Shown: in pieces, positions 15,554 to 21,374 of the stretch
Layout: the number at the start of each line of letters is the position of its first letter
Position numbering within the stretch: the first letter of the stretch is position 1
From: Sphingomonadales bacterium
GTDB taxonomy: Bacteria; Pseudomonadota; Alphaproteobacteria; Sphingomonadales; Sphingomonadaceae
Length of the DNA: 21,374 nt
Direction of reading: 5' to 3'
Assembly: GCA_027489295.1 (NCBI GenBank)
Contig: JAIYAA010000215.1
Span: forward strand, 1-21,374
Notes under the pieces: generated by a model
The model's database searches: none
Seen by the model: the letters and a program-made list of their open reading frames with translations, nothing else
Told to the model about the DNA's origin: nothing
Made by a program: the position numbers and the translations under genes

Positions 15554-15572
15554 GAAACGTTGGCAACGTTTC
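15554..15572. promoter_or_regulatory. 19-base perfect inverted repeat, LacI-family-like operator
   Basis: GAAACGTTGGCAACGTTTC: two perfect 9-base arms around a single G. Each arm holds AACGTT, and TGGCAACGTTTCCA within and beside it resembles LacI-family operators with a central CG. It lies between the two divergent promoters, about 135 bases from the minus -35 and 205 bases from the plus -35. Symmetry is direct; the regulator is inferred, and no lacI-type gene is in the window. Confidence 0.5.
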
Positions 15573-15777
15573 CAACGCTAGGACCCGATCCGTTGGCGAG
15601 CCTTCCGGAAGATGCAGCCAAACACGTAAGAAAGGAAACTGACGTGCAAGGCGGAGCATTAATCCAGATATATTTCAGTAAAAACTAGGCAGGTCCGTGA
15701 TATAATGCTGATTTTCTCGTATTAAGTGCAGACTTAAGGGGATGTGTAACAAATCTATACTTCTGGTTTACGGAAGA

Positions 15778-15806
15778 TTCACAGGTATTTCGCCTATTGT
15801 TAAAAT
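15778..15806 (+). promoter_or_regulatory. Probable promoter of the plus-strand TBDR
   Basis: TTCACA (15778-15783), 17 bases, TAAAAT (15801-15806): five of six matches in each box at ideal spacing. The leader would be about 150 bases. An exact TATAAT at 15701-15706 further upstream has no partner -35 and is a weaker candidate. Confidence 0.48.
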
Positions 15807-15966
15807 GCAAATGGCTATCTGCAACAAAATATAACAATATTTTCGTCCCATCGGCATTTTTTACGCCCCGTTAACTCTGTTGCCGTTAGCTGGCCCCGGG
15901 GCGGCGTCCGTGTGTGGGCGGCGCAAGCGGGCGGCCGCTCGCTGGTGCTTAAAAGGGAACGGGTTG

Positions 15967-18900
15967 GTGACTGTGATGAACTCCGCATATGTCTCGCTGC
16001 GGTATGGTATCTCGACGGCGGCACTGTTGACGGCAATCGCCGTCCCCGCATTTGCACAGGATACGACGCCGGCGTCCGCGCCAAGTGCTGCCGCGGAGCA
16101 GACCGTTGCACCGCAGGACCCCGCCGCGCAGGCGCAGCAGGGGGCTGCCGAAACCGCGGCCCAGACCGATGCGCCGCAGCCGGCCACCATCGTCGTTACC
16201 GGCACGCTGTTCCGCGATTCGAACGCCAGCTCGATCTCGCCGGTGACGGTGCTGACCTCGGAGACCCTCCAGCGGGCCAACATCACCACCGCCCAGGACG
16301 CGATCCGCTCGGTCTCGGCCGACAGCGCCGGCTCGATCTCCACCGGCTTCCGCAACGGCTTCTCGGCCGGCGGTGCCGCGGTGTCGCTGCGCGGCCTCGG
16401 CGTGTCGTCGACCGTCGTGCTGATCGACGGCCTGCGCTCGGCCAATTTCCCGCTGAACGACGACGGCCACAACGCCTATGTCGATCTCAACTCGATCCCG
16501 TTCAGCATCGTCGACCGCATCGAAGTCCTGAAGGACGGTGCCTCGTCGACCTATGGTGCGGACGCGATCGGCGGCGTGGTAAACCTGATCAGCAAGAAGA
16601 ATTTCCAGGGCGTGGAAGGCTCGGTCCAGGGCGGGACCACCGAACAGGGGGATGGCTCGCACTATCGCGCAACGCTGACCGCCGGCACCGGGGACTATCA
16701 GCAGCAGGGCTGGAACTTCTACGTCAACGGTGAATACACCTATGACGGCTACATCACCAACAGCTCGCGCGGCTATCCGTTCAACACGCTCGACCTGACG
16801 CCGAGCGGCCTGACCGACCGCAACCGCAACGACGACTCGCTCACCACCGCCAATCCGCAGGCGGTCGTCACCCGCGTCTCGCAGAGCGACCTCAACAACC
16901 CGCTCGCCGGCAAGGTGGGTGCCCCGCTGACCAGCCAGTATCAGCTGCTCAATCCGAACGCCTGCCCCTTCGGCACCTTCACGGTGACCAGCGGCGCCGC
17001 CCAGGGCACCGGTTGCAAGCACAATCTGCCCGACGAATACAGCATCATCCAGCCCAAGCAGCAGCGCTATTCGACCACTGCGCGTCTCACCGCGCGCCTG
17101 GCGGACAATCTGGAAGCGTTCGCGTCGGCCAGCTATTCGCATTCCGAAGTCAGCATCAAGGGCACGCCCGCTGCCATCCGTGCGACGCAGCCGTTCGGCG
17201 GCTCCGCCTCGCTCGCCTCGAGCAGCCCGGGCATCGTCCTGCCGGTCTATGTCTGCTCGGCGGGCATCAACTGCGCCACCGCGGCCGACCGCAAGCTGAA
17301 TCCGAACAACCCCTATGCCGCCGCCTATGCGAATGATCCCAGCAACGGCGCTGCCCGCATCTATTATCTGTTCGGCGACATTCCGGCCGGCAGCTTCCGC
17401 TATGTCGACGTCTTCCGCACAACCGCGGGCATCTCGGGCAGCTTCGGCAACGGGTTCAAGTTCCGCCTCAACGGCGTCTATGCCCGCGACAACTTCGCCG
17501 TTACGCAGCGCGGCTTCGTCAACATCCAGGGCCTGTTGAGCGCGATCAACACGGGCGCGTACAACTTCGTCAACCCGGAGCAGAACACCGCGGCGGTCCG
17601 CAACCAGATCTCGCCCGAGGTGACGACGCCGTCCTATTCGACGGTGGCGACGATCGGCGGCTCGCTGATCAAGTCGGTGATGCAGCTGGGCGGCGGCGAC
17701 CTCAACATGGGCGGCGGCTTCCAGATCCGTCGCGAGACGCTGATGAACCGCAACCAGAATGCGAGCCTCGCCTTCTACGGCCTCAACACCTCGTCGGCCC
17801 AGGGTCGCCAGACGGTGACCGCCGGCTTCTTCGAAATCGACGCGCCGTTCACCCGCACGCTCGACCTGAACGTGTCGGGCCGCTACGACCATTATTCGCA
17901 GGGTTACAGCCACTTCTCGCCGAAGGTGGGCGTGAAGTTCAATCCGATCGATGCAGTCGCCTTCCGCGCGACCTATTCGCAGGGCTTCCGCGCGCCGACC
18001 TTCGCCGAAAACAATGCCGCCAGCAGCTATGCGGGCTTCTCGTCCTTCACGCCGCCGGCAAGCTTCGTCGCGGCGCATCCGGGCAACTCGGCCTATACCA
18101 GCAGCTACAACATCGGCAGCGGCGCGCGCGGCAACCCGGACATCCTGCCGGAAGTCTCGCAGAGCTTCACCTTCGGCACGATCCTGAAGCCGGCCCGCTG
18201 GTTCAACATGACGGTCGACTATTATAACATCAAGAAGTCGAACCTGATCGTCAGCGGCCCGCTGCGTGCCGAAGCCATCGCCGCCTATTACAGCAAGACC
18301 AATTCGACCGATGGCTGCGCCGCGCTGGCTGCCGTCGGTGCCGGCTACAAGTGCAACGTGATCGATGCGCCGGATCCGGCGAACCCCGGCGCGCTGCCCC
18401 GCCTGCTGGTGTTCGACGTCCCCTACGTCAACGCCAACTACCAGGTCAGCTCGGGCATCGACATGCAGGCGAGCGCCCGTATCCGGATCGCCAACAATGT
18501 CCGCCTGATCAGCCGTATCGACGTGACCCGCGTCCTGCGCCTCGATCTCGTCACGCCGTCGGGCGTGGTGCAGAAATACGCCGGTACGCTCGGGCCGTAC
18601 GAACTCTCCTCGGGCGGCGGCACCCCGCGCATCCGCGGCAACTGGCAGAATGCGTTCGAGATCGGCAAGTTCTCGCTCACCGCGACGACCTATTATGTGG
18701 GTCGCATCAAACAGGTCGCGGCCGACGAGATCACCCCCGTCAACGGCGTGATCGACCTGTCCTGCGCAAACTCGATGGCGCCGGTGCCCGCCGGTACCCC
18801 GAAGACCTACCAGTGCTGGATCCGCCCGTTCATCTATGCGGACCTGAACGCGGCGGTGAAGGTGAACGACAAGTTCCGGTTCTTCATCAACGTGCAGAAC

Positions 18901-19026
18901 TTCACCAATGCCCGCGCGCCGCTTGCATCGGCGGCGTACACCAGCAACCCCAACTATCTGAGCAGCTGGCACTATGCCGGTCTGGTCGGACGCAACTTCA
19001 GCGCTGGTGCCAACATCACCTTCTGA
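15967..19026 (+). CDS. Large TonB-dependent receptor, likely highly expressed
   Basis: 1019 residues. Sec signal 1-30 (VPAFA then QD), an Ala/Gln/Pro-rich linker, TonB box TIVVTGTLF (about 74-82), plug with VSLRGLGVSSTVVLIDGLRS and IEVLKDGASSTYGADAIGGV, then a 22-strand-type barrel ending in GRNFSAGANITF. Typical sphingomonad TBDR for plant or aromatic compounds or sugars; ligand unknown. Codon use is strongly C/G-ending and uniform, with NNC preferred in Asn, Tyr and Phe, which fits high expression. Start GTG 15967 lies 9 bases after AGGGA; ATG 15976 (three codons later) is the alternative, but at 18 bases spacing. It stands alone on the plus strand, closed by a good terminator 24 bases past the stop. 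It shares the divergent regulatory region with the second TBDR. Confidence 0.95.
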   Translation: MTVMNSAYVSLRYGISTAALLTAIAVPAFAQDTTPASAPSAAAEQTVAPQDPAAQAQQGAAETAAQTDAPQPATIVVTGTLFRDSNASSISPVTVLTSETLQRANITTAQDAIRSVSADSAGSISTGFRNGFSAGGAAVSLRGLGVSSTVVLIDGLRSANFPLNDDGHNAYVDLNSIPFSIVDRIEVLKDGASSTYGADAIGGVVNLISKKNFQGVEGSVQGGTTEQGDGSHYRATLTAGTGDYQQQGWNFYVNGEYTYDGYITNSSRGYPFNTLDLTPSGLTDRNRNDDSLTTANPQAVVTRVSQSDLNNPLAGKVGAPLTSQYQLLNPNACPFGTFTVTSGAAQGTGCKHNLPDEYSIIQPKQQRYSTTARLTARLADNLEAFASASYSHSEVSIKGTPAAIRATQPFGGSASLASSSPGIVLPVYVCSAGINCATAADRKLNPNNPYAAAYANDPSNGAARIYYLFGDIPAGSFRYVDVFRTTAGISGSFGNGFKFRLNGVYARDNFAVTQRGFVNIQGLLSAINTGAYNFVNPEQNTAAVRNQISPEVTTPSYSTVATIGGSLIKSVMQLGGGDLNMGGGFQIRRETLMNRNQNASLAFYGLNTSSAQGRQTVTAGFFEIDAPFTRTLDLNVSGRYDHYSQGYSHFSPKVGVKFNPIDAVAFRATYSQGFRAPTFAENNAASSYAGFSSFTPPASFVAAHPGNSAYTSSYNIGSGARGNPDILPEVSQSFTFGTILKPARWFNMTVDYYNIKKSNLIVSGPLRAEAIAAYYSKTNSTDGCAALAAVGAGYKCNVIDAPDPANPGALPRLLVFDVPYVNANYQVSSGIDMQASARIRIANNVRLISRIDVTRVLRLDLVTPSGVVQKYAGTLGPYELSSGGGTPRIRGNWQNAFEIGKFSLTATTYYVGRIKQVAADEITPVNGVIDLSCANSMAPVPAGTPKTYQCWIRPFIYADLNAAVKVNDKFRFFINVQNFTNARAPLASAAYTSNPNYLSSWHYAGLVGRNFSAGANITF

Positions 19027-19050
19027 ACGTAGAAGCCCTTGAACAGGCTC

Positions 19051-19087
19051 GCGGGGCGGCACCAGGCGTGTCGCCCCGCTTGCTTTT
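19051..19087 (+). terminator. Rho-independent terminator of the plus-strand TBDR
   Basis: A 12-base stem (19051-19062 with 19068-19079, one G-T wobble) around CAGGC is followed by TTGCTTTT. It begins 24 bases past the TBDR stop. Confidence 0.78.
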
Positions 19088-19107
19088 CCCGCTGCCGGCA
19101 TCCGCGC

Positions 19108-19131
19108 GGGAGCGGGGAGCGGGGAGCGGGG
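19108..19131. repeat. Short tandem repeat, GGGAGCG x3 plus GGG
   Basis: Three exact 7-base copies in tandem between the TBDR terminator and the small plus-strand gene. It looks like replication slippage in G-rich DNA; no role is apparent. Confidence 0.6.
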
Positions 19132-19219
19132 TGTGGTGCCGGTCGGCCGGCAGGTCGTCCACAGGTTCCACAGGCCGCGCGCTGGACAAGCCCGGCGCCT
19201 ACCGAATAGCGGACGGCGC

Positions 19220-19438
19220 ATGCCCGTTATTGCTACCATCATGAATTCGAATACCGGCGAACCCATCCAGAAGATGACGTTCGGCCGCATGCCCAAGCCC
19301 TGGGCCTCCTTCACGCTCTCGAACGGCGAACTGGTGCAGGCCAGCCGCGTCGACATCGGCAAGCCGGCGCCCGGCAAGGTCGTTGTGCCGGTCCATGTAT
19401 GGGTAAGCCCCAAGAAAACCGACCGGCAGGACGACTGA
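19220..19438 (+). CDS. Hypothetical 72-residue protein
   Basis: Small, polar protein with no signal peptide or membrane helix, probably cytoplasmic. The body (KMTFGRMPKPWASFTLSNGE, then LVQASRVDIGKPAPGKVVVP) looks like a folded beta-rich unit ending in a charged KKTDRQDD tail. I do not recognise a family. Start ATG 19220 is chosen; ATG 19241 is an alternative, and the ribosome site is weak for both. It ends tail-to-tail with the GH144-like gene, only three bases between the stop codons, so the two messages would overlap at their 3' ends. That it is a gene rests on its plausible protein composition and on the neat end against the convergent gene. Confidence 0.6.
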   Translation: MPVIATIMNSNTGEPIQKMTFGRMPKPWASFTLSNGELVQASRVDIGKPAPGKVVVPVHVWVSPKKTDRQDD

Positions 19439-19441
19439 CAG

Positions 19442-20860
19442 CTAGAGCCAGCCGCCCTTGAACCCGGCGCGCTGCAGCCCGCGACGGATATGCGGGTTGC
19501 GGCGCATCACGTTCCACACCAGGCCGCTGCGCAGATTCTCGATCATCAGCAGGATCGGCCCCTGGTCGATCCCCAGATGGTCGCCATCCACCCAGCCGAT
19601 CCCGGGCACGATCTTCCCGTGTTTGAGCGGCGCCGTCTTGCGGGTGAGGGTGGGGTTGAAACTGTCGAGAAAGCCGTAGCGGCCATAGATTCCGCGCCCG
19701 TAGCGCGCATGCATCGCCGCGATCGCCCGCGTGGCCAGTTCCGGTTCGAACGCGATCGAGGCAGCCGCCGCGGTAGGCGCCAGCGTACCATCGTCACGAT
19801 CATCGGGCCCGCGCGCCGAGTAGCTGAAGAATGCCCGCTCCCTGCCGCCGATCCGTTGCGTGAAGTCACCGGGGCCGTCACAGGCGGTCAGGCCCCACAC
19901 ATCCTCGCCATAGCCGGCCCAGCCGCCCGGATTGGCCATGGCATAGTTGCGTTGCGCGCGGACCGCACGGCGGCTGTTCTCGAAATAGTCGATGCCCCTG
20001 GCCGCCATGTAGGGATCGCGAATGCCGCGAAAGTCGATCCAGCAATGGCTGTACTGGTGAATGAACAGCGGCGCGAAATGGAGATGGGGTTCGCCCCATG
20101 TATCGCTCCACTGCGCATCGAAGCGCGCGGTCCAGGCGGCCCATGTCTCGGGCGGCAGCGGATGGCTCGGCGAACCCAGCGCCAACACGTAGAGCAGCAG
20201 TCCCTCGTTGTAGATGTTCCAGTCCGCCGGGATGAACCCGCTCTCCGGGTGCCATCCCATCGCAACGAAGGGCGGGCGCGGCGTGATCCAGGTCCAGTCG
20301 ACCGCGGCGTAGAGCTGGTCGGCGAGGGTGCGGATCTCCGCGTCCTCCGGGTGGTCCGCATCGAACCAGCTTTGCGCGAAGAGCACGCCGCCCAGCAGCA
20401 GTGCGGTGTCGATCGTCGAAAGCTCGGCGCGGGCGAAACGACGGCCCTTGGTCACGCCGAGAAAGTGATAGAAGAAGCCCTTGTAGCCGCTGGCGTCGCT
20501 CTGGCCGTCGCCCTGCGGGGCGGTGGCGAAGAAGCGTAGTGTCGCCAGCGTGCGGGTGCGGGCCTGGTCGCGGGTGATCCAGCCGTTGATAACGCCGATC
20601 GGATAGGCGGTGAGTGCAAAGCCCACCGCGGCGATCGAGGCGAAGGAGGGGGTGGGCCAGCGATCGGGCGCGAGCCCGGTTGCGGGATCGGTGGTGTCCC
20701 AGAAATAGCGGAAGGTGCGTTCCTGCAGATCGCGGATCAGCGGGTCTGCGGACGGTGCCATGCCCGTGCCGCCCGGCCGCGTGGCGGGCGGGGTGCACGC
20801 GCCGGCCAGGCCCGCCAGCGCAAGGGCGCCGGAGCCGAGCAACTTCCTGCGATCGATCAT
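19442..20860 (-). CDS. Glucoamylase-family (PF10091 / GH144-like) exported glucan hydrolase
   Basis: 472 residues. An (alpha/alpha)6-barrel enzyme of the family annotated 'glucoamylase'; characterised GH144 members are endo-beta-1,2-glucanases, so beta-glucan is a likelier substrate than starch. Family blocks run in order: FFYHFLG (129-135), RAELSTIDTALLLGG (144-158), MGWHPESGF (201-209), YNEGLLLYVLALGSPSHP (217-234), HQYSHCWIDFRGIRDPYM (268-285), YGEDVWGLTACDGPG (317-331), DDGTLAPTAAAAS (356-368), LGIDQGPILLMIENLRSG (429-446). The N-terminus has RR (4-5) then LAGAC (C22): a Tat-type lipoprotein signal, with an imperfect lipobox. Start ATG 20860 precedes this signal; an in-frame extension to 21004 overlaps the previous gene and is rejected. 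The ribosome site is poor. It follows an Oar-like TBDR by 65 bases with a strong terminator between. Confidence 0.93.
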   Translation of the reverse strand: MIDRRKLLGSGALALAGLAGACTPPATRPGGTGMAPSADPLIRDLQERTFRYFWDTTDPATGLAPDRWPTPSFASIAAVGFALTAYPIGVINGWITRDQARTRTLATLRFFATAPQGDGQSDASGYKGFFYHFLGVTKGRRFARAELSTIDTALLLGGVLFAQSWFDADHPEDAEIRTLADQLYAAVDWTWITPRPPFVAMGWHPESGFIPADWNIYNEGLLLYVLALGSPSHPLPPETWAAWTARFDAQWSDTWGEPHLHFAPLFIHQYSHCWIDFRGIRDPYMAARGIDYFENSRRAVRAQRNYAMANPGGWAGYGEDVWGLTACDGPGDFTQRIGGRERAFFSYSARGPDDRDDGTLAPTAAAASIAFEPELATRAIAAMHARYGRGIYGRYGFLDSFNPTLTRKTAPLKHGKIVPGIGWVDGDHLGIDQGPILLMIENLRSGLVWNVMRRNPHIRRGLQRAGFKGGWL

Positions 20861-20871
20861 GATGGGTCCCG

Positions 20872-20911
20872 AAAAAAAAGAGGGGCGGCACCTGATACGC
20901 GGCGCCGCCCC
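20872..20911 (-). terminator. Strong Rho-independent terminator between the Oar-like TBDR and the GH144-like gene
   Basis: On the minus strand GGGGCGGC (20911-20904) pairs perfectly with GCCGCCCC (20889-20882) around 14 bases, followed by T, C and then eight T (20879-20872). It starts 14 bases past the TBDR stop and its T-run ends 11 bases before the next start codon. Confidence 0.88.
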
Positions 20912-20925
20912 CAGAGGAGGGGTTC

Positions 20926-21374
20926 TTAGAAGGAGTAGCCCACCGACAGCTTGACGGTGCGCGGCGGATTGCCGCCGACGCTGTAGCCGACCTGGCGGCC
21001 CCAATCGGTCGAGTTGGGATCGTTGTTGAAGTCGACGAAGTTCCAGTCGTCGAACACGTTCAGCACGTCGACGCGGAAGCGCAGGCGGGTCTGGTCGCTG
21101 ATGAAGTGGATCGGCACATATTTCGTCAGTGCCAGATCCAGCTGGCGCCGGCCCCAGCCGCCTCCCACACCGTCGGTGAAGCGGCCGACCAGCACGCGCT
21201 GGAACGGATTGGCCTGATCGAGGAACGCCTTCTGATAGGCGGCCGATTCGACCTGGAACTTGGACGAGAGCGCGAAGCCCAGCGGCAAATCGACGCTGCC
21301 GGCGACGACGAGGCGGTGCCGCGGCACGCCCGAGGAGCGCAGGGTCGGATAGTCGTTGATCGACGGGTAATCGA
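20926..21374 (-). CDS. C-terminal part of an Oar-like TonB-dependent receptor, 5' end outside the window
   Basis: 149 codons of an open frame that enters from the right edge and ends at TAA (20926-20928). The C-terminal barrel is clear: FALSSKFQVESAAYQKAFLD, WGRRQLDLALTKYVPI, LRFRVDVLNVFDDWNFVDFN, then GNPPRTVKLSVGYSF with a terminal aromatic. This ending is typical of Oar-like receptors (carboxypeptidase-regulatory-like domain followed by barrel), often seen in glycan-use loci of this order. No start is proposed, as the frame is open to the edge. It is followed by a strong terminator and the GH144-like hydrolase on the same strand, so the receptor probably imports the glucan fragments that the hydrolase makes or trims. 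Confidence 0.85.
   Translation of the reverse strand, partial: DYPSINDYPTLRSSGVPRHRLVVAGSVDLPLGFALSSKFQVESAAYQKAFLDQANPFQRVLVGRFTDGVGGGWGRRQLDLALTKYVPIHFISDQTRLRFRVDVLNVFDDWNFVDFNNDPNSTDWGRQVGYSVGGNPPRTVKLSVGYSF

Larger units (their letters stand above)
14795..15966. other. 1.2 kb regulatory region between two divergent TBDR genes
   Basis: No gene of normal size is convincing here. It holds a promoter on each strand (15393-15420 minus, 15778-15806 plus) and a 19-base inverted repeat between them. It also holds a possible 32-codon leader ORF, a 20-base palindrome, an ARN-rich leader and an AT-rich island (about 15655-15870) unlike the GC-rich flanks. Smaller inverted repeats sit at 15722-15737 (TTAAGT/ACTTAA), 15826-15843 (AAAATAT/ATATTTT) and 15926-15943, the last 7 bases before the ribosome site of the plus-strand TBDR. 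Confidence 0.7.

Noticed and set aside
15389..15688. Plus-strand frame of 99 codons and a 14-codon GTG frame near 15645 with an AGGA upstream
   Set aside because: The first covers the operator and promoter sequences and has no protein-like composition. The second is too short to support.
19101..19219. Possible repeat array (GGGAGCG copies)
   Set aside because: Only three short copies without spacers; not a CRISPR array and no mobile-element ends nearby.
15949..19413. Long minus-strand open frame of 1154 codons
   Set aside because: Antisense to the plus-strand TBDR, with no recognisable fold or motif and runs of low-complexity charged residues.
1..21374. Insertion sequences, attachment sites, tRNA or rRNA genes
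   Set aside because: No transposase or integrase frame, no tRNA-like cloverleaf and no long direct repeats were seen on reading.

Overview
The window reads as chromosomal DNA of a high-GC sphingomonad (order Sphingomonadales, most likely Sphingomonas or a close relative). The grounds are four TonB-dependent receptors (TBDRs) in 21 kb, Caulobacter/Xanthomonas-type receptor architecture, a PEP-CTERM protein whose tail matches the sphingomonad PEPxxW form, repeated use of GGGAG-type ribosome binding sites, and polysaccharide enzymes beside receptors. No tRNA, rRNA, CRISPR array, transposase or phage gene was seen. The assignment rests on protein style, not on a search.

Region 1 (1-8933, all minus strand) looks like a locus for rhamnogalacturonan-I or related pectic galactan. 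In transcription order it holds a GspC-like membrane protein, a PEP-CTERM surface protein, a PL11 rhamnogalacturonan lyase, a Tat-exported GH2 beta-galactosidase and a large TBDR cut by the left window edge. The lyase would cut the backbone, the galactosidase would trim galactose, and the receptor would import oligosaccharides.

Region 2 (9073-14794, minus strand) is a compact gene set: TBDR, TauE/SafE-type permease, a PLP-dependent aminotransferase with a clear Tat signal, and a LysR regulator. The aminotransferase should work in the periplasm, which is rare for this fold, and the substrate is unknown. This is the most unusual part of the window.

Region 3 (14795-15966) is a 1.2 kb divergent intergenic region. 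It has a consensus-like promoter on each strand, a perfect 19-base inverted repeat between them resembling LacI-family operators, a possible 32-codon leader peptide, an ARN-rich leader and an AT-rich island.

Region 4 (15967-21374) holds a large TBDR on the plus strand with its own terminator, a 72-residue unknown protein, and on the minus strand a GH144-like 'glucoamylase family' enzyme, placed just behind the C-terminal end of an Oar-like TBDR that runs off the right edge. This pair probably handles a beta-glucan. A strong terminator sits only 11 bases before the start codon of the enzyme gene.
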